Made by a program: the position numbers and the translations under genes. From assembly GCF_016772475.1 (NCBI RefSeq), contig NZ_CP068595.1, positions 3,224,001-3,288,000 on the forward strand: a stretch of DNA of 64,000 bases, given 5' to 3'. Origin of the DNA: Paenibacillus sonchi. Its GTDB lineage: Bacteria; Bacillota; Bacilli; Paenibacillales; Paenibacillaceae. Below, piece after piece: positions 52,018-61,034 of this stretch (its first letter is position 1; every line of letters starts with the position of its first letter). The notes below the pieces were generated by a model that was not told where the DNA came from, did no database searches, and saw nothing but the letters and a program-made list of their open reading frames with translations.

Positions 52018-52286
52018 TCGGACAACTACGGAGGTTCACCCGACTGATGAATAACTAACACGTTTCCTTCTCAAATGACCATTAATTAGTGATGTGCTTA
52101 TGCACAAGCCACGGGACGCCTTTTTTGGGGTGTACGGTCAGGGGATACGTGTGTCGATCGGGGACCTTACGATGCTTATTACAGATGAACGCAGCCAACA
52201 GTTGACGGCTTGCCCTGCCATTACGCGAGGAGTGCAGTCCACGGTGCTGTTTTCATGGCATCTTTTCCTCCTTCATACATGCTCTG

Positions 52287-52313
52287 CCGCAGGCCGCTGG
52301 CTGCGGTTTTTTT
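52287..52313 (+). terminator. Attenuator-type terminator in the ABC-F leader
   Basis: CCGCAG and CC pair with GG and CTGCGG around GCT, followed by seven T. It stands only 28 bp before the start codon, between promoter and gene. Antibiotic-inducible ABC-F genes are commonly controlled by such leader terminators. Confidence 0.75.
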
Positions 52314-52341
52314 GTATTTACATGGAAGCGGAGGAATGGAT

Positions 52342-53385
52342 ATGACCTTAATCAAAGTTAAAAATATACGCAAAGAATGGAACGGCATTCCGCTGTTCGC
52401 GAATGTCTCCTTTGAAATTGCGGAGGGAGAGCGCGTGCTGCTTTTCGGGCGCAACGGAATCGGCAAGACGACACTGCTGCAGGGGCTGCTTGGACGGCAT
52501 CCTTTTGACGAAGGCAGCGTGTATTACGGTCTGCCGCCGGAGGAGTGGGGCGTGCTGGACCAGCAGCTGGAGCTTCAGTCAGATATGAGCGCACTGGATT
52601 ATGTATTATCCGGTTCGCCAGAACTGAATGACCTTAAGCGCAGATTAGAGCGGCTTGGGCGGCTGCTCCAGGAAGCAGACGGCGGGGATGAGGCACTTGT
52701 AGCCGAATACGGAGAGGTCTACGAACGCTATCTGCAGCTGGACGGATACGGCTGGGAGGCCAAGGCAGAGAAATGCCTTAGTCAGCTGATGCTCGATGCT
52801 GCGGTATGGAACCTGCCTTACCGCCAGCTCAGCGGAGGGCAGAAGACAAGAGTTCAACTCGCTGCCTTGCTGGCCCGCCAGCCGAAGCTGCTGGTGCTGG
52901 ATGAGCCGACGAACCATCTGGATGAGGGAACGATGGCTTGGCTGGAGGAGTGGGTGCGGGATTATCCAGGGACGGTGTTCTACGTTTCCCATGACCGCAC
53001 TTTTATTGAACGGACAGCGACGGCAATGCTTGAGCTGGGCCCTCAAGGCTGCCGCCGCTATCCCGGAGCTTACACGCAGTACCGGGAGCAAAAGGAGATA
53101 GAGGCGCGGACGCTGGCGGTGCAGTACAGGAAGCAGGAGCTGGAGAAGGAAAAGCTGCTGGAGAGCATCCGGCGGTACGCCGAATGGTTCCAGCAGGCTC
53201 ACCGGGCCGCCGGCCAGAACGATTTCCGGCGCGCGAAAGCGAAGAAGAACGTCTCCCGGCTCCACGCCAAGGAGGCGAGTCTGGAGCGACTGGAGCTGAA
53301 CCGGGTGGAGCGGCCGCAGGCCGCGCCACAGCTAAGCATGAAATTGGAAGGTGAAGTTTTCCGGGGGATGCTCTTCTGGATATGA
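52342..53385 (+). CDS. ABC-F ATPase, N-terminal part (frameshifted gene)
   Basis: This frame encodes the first ABC domain and the linker of an ABC-F protein: Walker A GRNGIGKTT, signature LSGGQKTRVQ, Walker B LLVLDEPTNHLD, and SHDRTFI; then the long charged interdomain linker (residues 235-335). It ends prematurely after residue 347. The frame of the second half joins if the GGGGG run at 53363-53367 had one more G, giving RGDALLDMSGIRYAY. ABC-F proteins act on the ribosome, many protecting it from antibiotics. ATG 52342 has GGAGGA six bases upstream. Confidence 0.88.
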   Translation: MTLIKVKNIRKEWNGIPLFANVSFEIAEGERVLLFGRNGIGKTTLLQGLLGRHPFDEGSVYYGLPPEEWGVLDQQLELQSDMSALDYVLSGSPELNDLKRRLERLGRLLQEADGGDEALVAEYGEVYERYLQLDGYGWEAKAEKCLSQLMLDAAVWNLPYRQLSGGQKTRVQLAALLARQPKLLVLDEPTNHLDEGTMAWLEEWVRDYPGTVFYVSHDRTFIERTATAMLELGPQGCRRYPGAYTQYREQKEIEARTLAVQYRKQELEKEKLLESIRRYAEWFQQAHRAAGQNDFRRAKAKKNVSRLHAKEASLERLELNRVERPQAAPQLSMKLEGEVFRGMLFWI

Positions 53386-54167
53386 GCGGTATTCGTTATG
53401 CTTACGGCGGAGGTGCTGCACTGCTGGAGAACTTCAATCTGACTTTGCGGCGCGGGGACCGGCTTGCGGTGCTGGGACCGAACGGTGCCGGCAAGTCCAC
53501 GCTGCTGAAGCTGATCGCCGGCTTGCTGGCACCTGGCCACGGTGAAATTCGCAGGCATCCCCGCACGCGGGTGGGTTATTTTGCCCAGGAGCTGGATAAT
53601 CTGCCTCTGTCTTCAACCATTCTGGACAGTTTGCTGGAACTGCCGGGCATGACCCAGACAGAGGCGCGGACTATTCTCGGCTGTTTCATGTTCAGGCGGG
53701 AGGATGTGTTCAAGCGGATCGGTGATTTAAGCCTTGGAGAGAAATGCCGGGTGGCTTTCCTCCGGCTGTATTTTGGGCGTGCCAACCTGCTGGTGCTGGA
53801 TGAACCAACCAACTATTTAGATATCGACACCCGGGAACGGGTAGAGGAAGCGCTCGCCGCCTACCCCGGCGGACTCGTTATCGTCTCGCATGACCGGTAT
53901 CTTCATGCTGCAGTAGCCAACCGTCTGCTCCTGCTGGAACGGGGAAGCAGGCCCCGGCTGTTCCCGGGGACTTACGAAGAGTATGCTGCCAAGGAGCGCA
54001 GCCTTATGCTTACACCGGATGAGCAATCCCGGGAAGGAGAACTGCAGCTGCTGGAGCTGCGGCTGGCCCGGCTGATGCACAGTGAACCCAGGCAGACGGA
54101 GAAAGAGGACCGGGAGCTGATGGCCGAAATTGTTGAGCTGCGGCAAACCATTCAACGGCTGCAATAG
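53382..54167 (+). CDS. ABC-F ATPase, C-terminal part (frameshifted gene)
   Basis: The second ABC domain, in the next frame: Walker A GPNGAGKST, signature LSLGEKCRVAF, Walker B LLVLDEPTNYLD, and SHDRYL, with a C-terminal helix rich in Leu and Glu. The ATG at 53382 overlaps the premature stop, but no ribosome site is evident, and ABC-F proteins work as one chain, so I regard both parts as one gene of about 608 codons. Either it is inactivated or a base was lost in sequencing; reinitiation or programmed slippage on the G run is possible but unproven. Confidence 0.88.
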   Translation: MSGIRYAYGGGAALLENFNLTLRRGDRLAVLGPNGAGKSTLLKLIAGLLAPGHGEIRRHPRTRVGYFAQELDNLPLSSTILDSLLELPGMTQTEARTILGCFMFRREDVFKRIGDLSLGEKCRVAFLRLYFGRANLLVLDEPTNYLDIDTRERVEEALAAYPGGLVIVSHDRYLHAAVANRLLLLERGSRPRLFPGTYEEYAAKERSLMLTPDEQSREGELQLLELRLARLMHSEPRQTEKEDRELMAEIVELRQTIQRLQ

Positions 54168-54294
54168 ACCCCGCCCGCCTCGTGGGTGCGGAAAGTGAAA
54201 GAAAACCAAAAAATAACAGTTTGGGTAGAGGATCATGTTCTATTTTGGCGAAATCAATAAGGGAAAAGCTAAAATATGAGGGAGGCACTCTCAA

Positions 54295-54723
54295 ATGAAG
54301 AAAAAGGGAATTCGAATCATGGTACTGCTGCTGCTTCTGTTCAGTATGGCCGTACCGGTACAGTCCACTTCGGCGGCGTCCAAAAGCATAAAGGTCAAAG
54401 TTACCCTGGTCAGTGCGGAACTGACCGAAAACAATCATGTGGGCAATGAATGGTATACCACGGCATATATTAACGGCAAAGAGATCAGCGAAGGCTCATC
54501 CGTGGTTCTGGACCTGAAATCAACAGAAAGCGTGAAGCTGAAAGCCTACGCGGAAGAACAGGATAAGATCCCGGAATCCGCCACGGCTACTGCTTCTATT
54601 AAAGCCTCGGCAATGACCAAAACCATCAACAAAGCCGTGGAAGTGACTGTAGTCGAAAACCGGGGGCGGTATTCCGGAAATACGGCGACATGGACGTTTA
54701 CTTTTAAAGTGCAGAAGCAATGA
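54295..54723 (+). CDS. Small exported protein of unknown function
   Basis: A 142-residue protein with a clear signal peptide (residues 1-28, ending STSAAS) and no lipobox. The mature part is a single beta-rich domain (VKVTLVSAELTENNHVGNEW ... GNTATWTFTFKVQ) with many Thr, Val and Lys. I recognise no family; it could be an Ig-like or lipocalin-size binding domain. GGGAGG lies nine bases before the ATG. Confidence 0.75.
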   Translation: MKKKGIRIMVLLLLLFSMAVPVQSTSAASKSIKVKVTLVSAELTENNHVGNEWYTTAYINGKEISEGSSVVLDLKSTESVKLKAYAEEQDKIPESATATASIKASAMTKTINKAVEVTVVENRGRYSGNTATWTFTFKVQKQ

Positions 54724-54768
54724 GTATGGCAAAGACCGATGCAGAGGCGTTAATATACGAGGATAAAT

Positions 54769-55476
54769 ATGATGGTAAGACAGGAATTTAGAATAGAAGG
54801 GATCCCCGCAATTTTGTGGGGAGACCAGTCAGACAAGTTGTTTGTGGCTATCCACGGCAATATGTCAAACAAAGCAGATGATGCGATTGTTATATTTGCC
54901 GGAGAAGCAGTAAGACGAGGGTATCAAGTAATCAGTTTTGATTTACCCGAACACGGTGACCGCAAAGAAGAAGCCTACAGCTGCAAAGTCCAAAATTGTG
55001 TTCATGATCTTGATGTAATCATGCGTTATGCACAAAGGCTATCGGATGATATAAGTATTTTTGCGTGCAGCATGGGGGCGTATTTCAGCTTGCTTGCTTA
55101 TCGTGACCTGCCGCTTAAACAGTGTCTGTTTTTATCTCCGGTGCTGGACATGAAAAAAATTATTGAAAATATGATGGCATGGTTCGGCATAAGTGAGGAC
55201 AGATTAATGGCTGAACAAGAAGTTGCTACACCCGTTGGGCAGACACTCTATTGGGATTATTACTGCTATGTTAACTCCCATCCGGTTGACGCTTGGTATA
55301 AGCCGACTTCCATTCTTTATGGCTCTGACGATAACTTGTGCGAGTTTGACGTTGTAGCTGCGTTTGCCAGCCGCTTTCATTGCGGACTAAAGGTGATGGA
55401 GCAGGGGGAACATTATTTTCACACCAAAGAGCAGCTGCAATTTTTCCGGCATTGGCTGAAGGAACATATTTGGTAA
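54769..55476 (+). CDS. Alpha/beta hydrolase
   Basis: A 235-residue cytosolic hydrolase. The oxyanion region is AIHGNMSNK, the nucleophile elbow ACSMGAY supplies the Ser near residue 101, the acid is probably the Asp in YGSDDNL, and the catalytic His lies in GEHYFH near 221. It resembles serine aminopeptidase S33 or esterase proteins. The substrate is unknown. GAGGA lies five bases from the first of two adjacent ATG codons. A terminator follows. Confidence 0.85.
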   Translation: MMVRQEFRIEGIPAILWGDQSDKLFVAIHGNMSNKADDAIVIFAGEAVRRGYQVISFDLPEHGDRKEEAYSCKVQNCVHDLDVIMRYAQRLSDDISIFACSMGAYFSLLAYRDLPLKQCLFLSPVLDMKKIIENMMAWFGISEDRLMAEQEVATPVGQTLYWDYYCYVNSHPVDAWYKPTSILYGSDDNLCEFDVVAAFASRFHCGLKVMEQGEHYFHTKEQLQFFRHWLKEHIW

Positions 55477-55530
55477 AAAGCAAAACTTATTCTATTACAA
55501 TAGAAAATTGGTTTCAGATCCCATTTCCTG

Positions 55531-55569
55531 GAGCAGTTTGGCGGAGAAATCCGCTGAATGCTCTTTTTT
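55531..55569 (+). terminator. Terminator of the alpha/beta hydrolase gene
   Basis: GAGCAG and GGCGGA pair with TCCGC and TGCTC around GAAA, followed by seven T. Confidence 0.75.
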
Positions 55570-55736
55570 TATGCTCAGTGGACGGGGAAGCTGCGGCTTA
55601 AAATAAAATTTCGTTATTACCATTTTTTAATATAAAAATTAAAGGAATCATGCCGATACCTGTCGAATTATGGAATCGTTAAAGGGTTTACATGCCCGGC
55701 CATCTTAGATTTATTAAAATTATTGGAGGCAGAATT

Positions 55737-58700
55737 ATGAAAAGGAGCTTTAAACATTCAATACATTTGCTTATTGGAATGTTCCTGCTTGGAATTGCGG
55801 TGTTTTTCTGCTTACGTCCGGCAGATTTGTACGCTGCGGGTCCCACACCGGACAGTTTCACAACAACGAGCTATAGCAGCTTGCCTTCAAGTGCAATGTC
55901 AGCGATGGCTTACGGCAACAATGTGTATATCGCAGTCGGCTATTACGGGGCCATTGTCAAATCGGCAGATGCTGAAACCTGGGTGAATGTAAAAACCAAA
56001 GCCGACATTAATTACACGGGGGTGACGGCTCCGGGTTCTTTTACTTTTAACGGGGCGGCTTACGGGAAGGGTTTATTTGTTGTTACGGGAAGTGAAGGGG
56101 TGATCCTGACCTCGCCGGACGGCAACACGTGGACTCAGCGCAGTTCTGGAGTCACCACTGGAATCTGGAGTACTGAATTTCTCACTTTTAATGGAAGCAG
56201 CGCCTTCTACGCGACAACACAAGGGAAGCTGCTGACCTCACCGGATGGGATCAACTGGACTTCAATCGTTCCAACGGGTGTGGACTCCTCGCTCACGTTA
56301 ACCAAAGTTACCGTAGGCAATGGCGGCACCCGGTTAGCGGTAGGAGGGGCGAACGGAAGAATTTACTCCACCACGAATGGCACGGCCTGGACCTCGGCCC
56401 AGCCCTCAACCGCTGACGGACAGTCCATTGGCACCAACATGCTGACCTGGATGAATGACCGCTATTATATTTCAGATCCGATGGCCTACATATGGACCTC
56501 TACGGATCTCTCCACTTTTACGCTGCTAGGTCCTCCTTTTAAACAGAATGCCTCTCAACATAACAACCAGATGTTTAATGGCTTTTACGATGGTACCAAG
56601 TATTACATGTTCGGTTATGAATCTCCAAACTATGGAGCAGTATACACTTCAACGAACGGAACCACATGGACCATGCAGCCGTTCAAAAATTATTTTGTCA
56701 CACAGAATGCCCGTTATCTGGACGGAAAATATTTTCGTTTGGGCAATGAAGGAATGCTCGTATCCTCAGATGGCGCGGATTGGCGTTATAAATGGGGAGG
56801 AGCTTTTACAGAAATTGTTCATGGCAGCGGATCACAGTATGTTGCAGTCGGGAAAACAGGCGGCGACGGGGCGATCTGGAACTCGGCGGATCTTGCCCAG
56901 TGGAACCAGGTAACGCTGTCCCCGAGGACAACAGGTTTCACAGCAGCTGCATACGGAAATAACACCTATGTCGCAATCGGTGAGAACAATCAGACGACCA
57001 CAGCGCTTGCCACCTCGCCGGACGGAAAGACCTGGACGCTCCGCAGCGGCATAAATGATTCGACTACTCTATCGGATATCGCTTTTGGCAATGGGAAATT
57101 CGTTGCGGTAGGCTCCGGGGCGGGAGGTCCCAAAATAAAAACATCGGAAGACGGTATTTCCTGGCATGAACCCGCGCTGCCCGTGCAGTCGATAGACGCA
57201 GTGTACTCCATCGCCTACACCAATAATCAGTTTATTGCTCTGGGATACGGGTATAGTGATGAAGGTTATTTGAATGCTGCCAGCATTTGGACATCCGCAG
57301 ACGGGGAAACCTGGTCCAACCGCTCCGGGGCATACCCCAACCAGACGGACGGTTTCAATAACCTTCTGTATGATGGAAGCAAATATGTTTTGACCGGTTA
57401 TGATTCTAGCACATATGAGGTTTTTTCCCGTTCCAGCGATGATCTAACCACTTGGAGCAATCCGACATTAACGGGGACGTATACCTATTTTTCATCCTCA
57501 GCCATGCTGGGGCAAAAAGGCAATACTCTCTATATGCTGGCCTATGACAGCAGCAATACTCCCGTCGTATATTACACTGCCGACCACGGTTCGACCTGGC
57601 GGAATGCCGGTGTGGATATGTCTTCCATTGATCCGAATGCGATCTATTCGCTGATGGAGGCGGATGGAAGAGTGCTTCTTTCCGGGAATTCACAACTGGT
57701 TATGACGACAACGGGTACCATGGCGCAGGTCGAAGCGCCGACAGCAAACCCAGCCGGAGGTGCGGTAGCGCCAGGCACGACGGTTGCGCTGAGTAGCTCG
57801 ACGAGCGGAGCGGCGATCCACTACACGCTGGATGGCAGCGTGCCGACGAGCAGCAGCCCGGAGTACAGCGGGCCGATTCCGGTCACAGGTGCGGTGACGA
57901 TTAAGGCCATCGCCGTGAAGGCGGGGATGACGGACAGCGCCATTATGAGCGAAGCATATACGATTATGGCGCAGGTCGAAGCGCCAACTGCGAATCCAGC
58001 CGGAGGTGCGGTAGCGTCAGGCACGACGGTTGCGCTGAGCAGCTCGACGAGCGGAGCGGCGATCCACTACACGCTGGATGGCAGCGTGCCGACGAGCAGC
58101 AGCCCGGAGTACAGCGGGCCGATTCCGGTCACCGGTGCGGTGACGATCAAGGCCATCGCTGTGAAGGCGGGGATGACGGACAGTGCCGTCATGAGCGAAG
58201 CCTACACGCTTTCTACTGAACCGGAACCGGATAGTATCATTAGCCCGGTGAGTGCCGCTTTTGACAAAAAACAGACTCAACAGGCCGACGTGACCATCGA
58301 ATTGACATTGAACGGAAATACCCTTATTGGAATCTCAAACGGGATAGCCAATCTTACTGCGGGAACGGATTATACGCTGTCCGGCAGTACCGTAACGATC
58401 TCTAAAACGTATCTCGCTTCTTTGGCGGCAGGTACCACCAGCTTAACCTTCAGATTTAGTGCAGGAGCAGCGCAGACTTTGGACATGACAATTACCGACA
58501 CAACGGTTCCAATTCCCGGAGTACCTCTTCTGCAGTCCGCCGTATTCGGCAACGCCCAGGTCCAATTAATCTGGACACCCGTGGAAGGCTCGACAGGGTA
58601 TAAAATCTTCCAAAGACTGGCCGATACGGAATACGGCAGCGAAGTGGCTACCGTCAGCGGGTCTGTCTACAGCTATAATGCGGTGAATTTGTTGAATGGA

Positions 58701-60374
58701 ACAACCTATTATTTTGTAGTCAAAGCAGCCAATGCTGAAGGGGACAGCGCAGCCTCCAATGAACTAAGCGCTACGCCAAAAACGGCTCCGGGAGCACCAG
58801 CCAATGTAACAGCCGTATCCGGAAACGGGCAGGCAGTGGTATCCTTTACGGCCCCTGATTCAGACGGAGGCAGTTCGATTACCGGATATGAGGTGACCTC
58901 CTCACCGGGAAATATTGTTGCTTATGGAACTGCAAGTCCCATTACGGTAACTGGACTCACTAACGGGACGGGGTACACTTTTACAGTAAAAGCGGTCAAT
59001 AGCGCAGGCAGCAGCACCACCTCTGCCTTGTCGAATACCGTAATGCCTATCGCTCCTTCCAGCGGTGGCGGAGACACTCCACCCTCCGTGCCTGCAGCAC
59101 CAGCAGCAGCGCCACCGGCTGTAACAGGTTTTAACGTTCTTGTAAATGGCAAGGTGGAGAATGCCGGAACAATAACAACCGCTACAGTAAATGGGCAGAC
59201 GGCTCTGACTGTAGCCATTGACCAGACTAAGCTGGAAGAAAAGCTTGCAGCAGAAGGCCAAGGCGCTGTAGTTACGATTCCGGTAACTGTGAAATCGGAT
59301 ATTGTCATTGCCGAGCTGAACGGCCAAATGGTTAAAGATATGGAAGACAAACAGGCAGTATTAGAGTTGAAAAGTGAAAATGCAACCTACACCCTGCCCG
59401 CCGGGCAAATCAATATGGACGCGATCCGAAGCCAGTTCGGTACCGCCGCTACTTTGGGGGATATCAAAGTCAAACTTGAAATTGCTGCCCCTGCGGAGGA
59501 TACTTTAAGAACTGTAGAAAACTCTGCGGTGCAGGGAGGATTCACGTTGGTTGCGCCACCGCTCAATTTTGTGGTGCGGGCCGAATATGGCGGCCAAACA
59601 GTCGAAATATCCAAATTCAGTGCCTACGTAGAACGGCAAATTGCCCTTCCGGATGGAGTGGACCCGAATAAAATTACCACAGCCATCGTAGTGGAGCCCA
59701 ATGGATCGGTAAGACATGTGCCAACCAGGGTTACTACTATCGACCAAAAGTATTATGCAAAAGTGAACAGTCTCACCAACAGCACCTATTCGATCATCTG
59801 GCATCCGCTTGAATTCAAGGATGTGGCCGGACATTGGGCCAAGGATATCGTAAATAACATGGGCTCGCGGATGATTATTGACGGTACCGGAAATGGGCTG
59901 TTCAATCCCGATGCGGAGATTACACGTGCTGAATTTGCCGCAGTTATCGTACGCGGACTGGGACTGAAGCTGGACAGCAGCGCCGCTTCATTTGCGGACG
60001 TGAAGGCCGAAGCCTGGTACAGCAGTGCGGTTCAAACAGCTTATGCGTATCATCTGGTCAATGGATTTGAAGATGGTACTTTCCGTCCGGCGGACAAGAT
60101 CACCCGGGAACAGGCGATGGCAATCATAGCCAAGGCGATGAAGCTTACCTCGTTACAAGACAAGCTTCCGGTCCAATCGTCAGCAGAGCTGCTGAGTCCG
60201 TTCAAGGATGCAAGCAAAGTCTCGCAGTGGGCGCAGAGCAGCGCTGCCGACAGTATTGAGGCAGGCATTGTCTCCGGACGCAGTGCTTCAGAGCTGGCAC
60301 CTCAGGCGTATATTACTAGAGCTGAGGTTGCTGCTATTGTCCAAAGATTGCTGCAGAAGTCCAATCTGATATAA
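55737..60374 (+). CDS. Large S-layer-anchored modular surface protein
   Basis: A 1545-residue secreted protein. Order of parts: signal peptide (1-36); a beta-propeller-like region (40-660) with repeated sorting-receptor-type blades such as TSPDGNTWTQRSSG and NSADLAQW; two nearly identical 82-residue chitobiase-C-terminal-like repeats (662-825, IHYTLDGSVPTSSSPEYSG); a CBM_X2-like domain (830-925); two fibronectin type III domains (928-1110); a Pro/Ala linker; an unrecognised domain (1130-1355); and three SLH domains (1359-1545). SLH domains bind pyruvylated cell-wall polymer. No catalytic domain is evident. GGAGG lies eight bases from ATG 55737. Confidence 0.9.
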   Translation: MKRSFKHSIHLLIGMFLLGIAVFFCLRPADLYAAGPTPDSFTTTSYSSLPSSAMSAMAYGNNVYIAVGYYGAIVKSADAETWVNVKTKADINYTGVTAPGSFTFNGAAYGKGLFVVTGSEGVILTSPDGNTWTQRSSGVTTGIWSTEFLTFNGSSAFYATTQGKLLTSPDGINWTSIVPTGVDSSLTLTKVTVGNGGTRLAVGGANGRIYSTTNGTAWTSAQPSTADGQSIGTNMLTWMNDRYYISDPMAYIWTSTDLSTFTLLGPPFKQNASQHNNQMFNGFYDGTKYYMFGYESPNYGAVYTSTNGTTWTMQPFKNYFVTQNARYLDGKYFRLGNEGMLVSSDGADWRYKWGGAFTEIVHGSGSQYVAVGKTGGDGAIWNSADLAQWNQVTLSPRTTGFTAAAYGNNTYVAIGENNQTTTALATSPDGKTWTLRSGINDSTTLSDIAFGNGKFVAVGSGAGGPKIKTSEDGISWHEPALPVQSIDAVYSIAYTNNQFIALGYGYSDEGYLNAASIWTSADGETWSNRSGAYPNQTDGFNNLLYDGSKYVLTGYDSSTYEVFSRSSDDLTTWSNPTLTGTYTYFSSSAMLGQKGNTLYMLAYDSSNTPVVYYTADHGSTWRNAGVDMSSIDPNAIYSLMEADGRVLLSGNSQLVMTTTGTMAQVEAPTANPAGGAVAPGTTVALSSSTSGAAIHYTLDGSVPTSSSPEYSGPIPVTGAVTIKAIAVKAGMTDSAIMSEAYTIMAQVEAPTANPAGGAVASGTTVALSSSTSGAAIHYTLDGSVPTSSSPEYSGPIPVTGAVTIKAIAVKAGMTDSAVMSEAYTLSTEPEPDSIISPVSAAFDKKQTQQADVTIELTLNGNTLIGISNGIANLTAGTDYTLSGSTVTISKTYLASLAAGTTSLTFRFSAGAAQTLDMTITDTTVPIPGVPLLQSAVFGNAQVQLIWTPVEGSTGYKIFQRLADTEYGSEVATVSGSVYSYNAVNLLNGTTYYFVVKAANAEGDSAASNELSATPKTAPGAPANVTAVSGNGQAVVSFTAPDSDGGSSITGYEVTSSPGNIVAYGTASPITVTGLTNGTGYTFTVKAVNSAGSSTTSALSNTVMPIAPSSGGGDTPPSVPAAPAAAPPAVTGFNVLVNGKVENAGTITTATVNGQTALTVAIDQTKLEEKLAAEGQGAVVTIPVTVKSDIVIAELNGQMVKDMEDKQAVLELKSENATYTLPAGQINMDAIRSQFGTAATLGDIKVKLEIAAPAEDTLRTVENSAVQGGFTLVAPPLNFVVRAEYGGQTVEISKFSAYVERQIALPDGVDPNKITTAIVVEPNGSVRHVPTRVTTIDQKYYAKVNSLTNSTYSIIWHPLEFKDVAGHWAKDIVNNMGSRMIIDGTGNGLFNPDAEITRAEFAAVIVRGLGLKLDSSAASFADVKAEAWYSSAVQTAYAYHLVNGFEDGTFRPADKITREQAMAIIAKAMKLTSLQDKLPVQSSAELLSPFKDASKVSQWAQSSAADSIEAGIVSGRSASELAPQAYITRAEVAAIVQRLLQKSNLI
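57720..58208. repeat. Two nearly identical 246-bp repeats inside the SLH-protein gene
   Basis: ATGGCGCAGGTCGAAGCGCC starts at 57720 and again at 57966. The unit is 246 bp, or 82 codons, so copy number can change without loss of frame. The high DNA identity shows a recent duplication or gene conversion. It is also a likely trouble spot for short-read assembly. Confidence 0.92.
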
Positions 60375-60388
60375 CTAAAACTCACTCT

Positions 60389-60423
60389 AACACCTCCGGC
60401 TGCTTGGCAGCCGGGGTGTTTTT
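60389..60423 (+). terminator. Terminator of the SLH-protein gene
   Basis: ACACCTCCGGCTGC pairs with GCAGCCGGGGTGT around TTG, followed by TTTTT. Confidence 0.9.
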
Positions 60424-60502
60424 CTAAATAGAATTTGCAGGTTTTGTGGGAAGCGAAAGCTTACCCCTAGCGCCTTTCGAAGAAGCAGGTGAGCAGTGCC
60501 AG

Positions 60503-60682
60503 TTGGAAAAAGGGAGCTTATTTCTCCCCAAAATCAACAATTGGGAGATTAAAGTGGAAAAAGGGAACTTAATTGGGCAATATTCCTTTGTCAGGGGTGA
60601 AATGAGCCGAATTAGTTATCCTTTTTCCACTTCGCCTGTGGAGAAATAGGGTGTTCCAGCAAATTAGTGCCCCTTTTTCCAC
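60503..60682. repeat. 180-bp symmetric intergenic element, GTGGAAAAAG family, copy D
   Basis: Direct units start at 60503 (AGTTGGAAAAAGGGAGCTTA in context) and 60554; inverted units end at 60630 and 60682. The inner spacer AAAATCAACAATTGGGAGA matches copy B. The centre is shared to within 1 bp, and total length is identical to copies A, B and C. Confidence 0.87.
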
Positions 60683-60689
60683 TTGGAAT

Positions 60690-60790
60690 TGCCGAACGAT
60701 CCATGCAGGGCCTCCAGGCAACGCTAGAGAGAAATCCAAAACGGCTGACTTATTCGGTCAAGGAAGGGGGAGCTGTTTTGTGCAAGGAAA
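60690..60790. repeat. Flanking repeat shared with 25776-25870
   Basis: GAACGATCCATG, GGCCTCCAGGCAACGC and CCAAAACGGCTGACTT follow copy D in the same order as after copy B. Confidence 0.65.
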
Positions 60791-60835
60791 AGGTAGCTGT
60801 TTTGTGCAAGGACGGGGTAGCCGTTTTGTGCAAAT
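60762..60835. repeat. Three 24-bp tandem repeats
   Basis: The block AGCTGTTTTGTGCAAGGA starts at 60771 and 60795, and as AGCCGTTTTGTGCAA at 60819, a strict 24-bp period. A frame through it would give octapeptide repeats of the type GRGSCFVQ, but there is no ribosome site and I do not call a gene. Confidence 0.75.
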
Positions 60836-60849
60836 ATGAGGATTTATAT

Positions 60850-60945
60850 GTTTCAGGCTACAAATCCTCCGTATATTTCCCGCTGGAACGGGTACCCCTT
60901 TCGAAGAAGGTGAAGCCGTTGCTGCTTGGCACATGGGACAATCGC
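60850..60945. repeat. Intergenic repeat shared with 51276-51385
   Basis: GGAACGGGTACCCCTTTCGA and AGAAGGTGAAGCCGTTGCTG match the earlier copy closely. A shorter related string (CGCCTTTCGAAGAAGCAGG) stands at about 60471. Apart from these repeats, the 660-bp gap before the next gene holds nothing I can name. Confidence 0.65.
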
Positions 60946-61034
60946 TTATTGCTGCAACCTTTACTTACAGCCAGCCGTCTGAACTAACAGCCGGTCTAAG
61001 CAGAGGGAATAACTTACTCAAGGAGATGACAACC

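Noticed and set aside
54769..55476. Horizontal transfer of the alpha/beta hydrolase gene, suggested by a more AT-rich texture than its neighbours
   Set aside because: The difference is modest by eye and no mobile element or attachment site accompanies it.
60651..60987. Small proteins with GRGSCFVQ-type repeats or the GYKSSVYFPLERVPL segment
   Set aside because: No ribosome site; the DNA is part of dispersed intergenic repeats and differences between copies do not favour synonymous positions.
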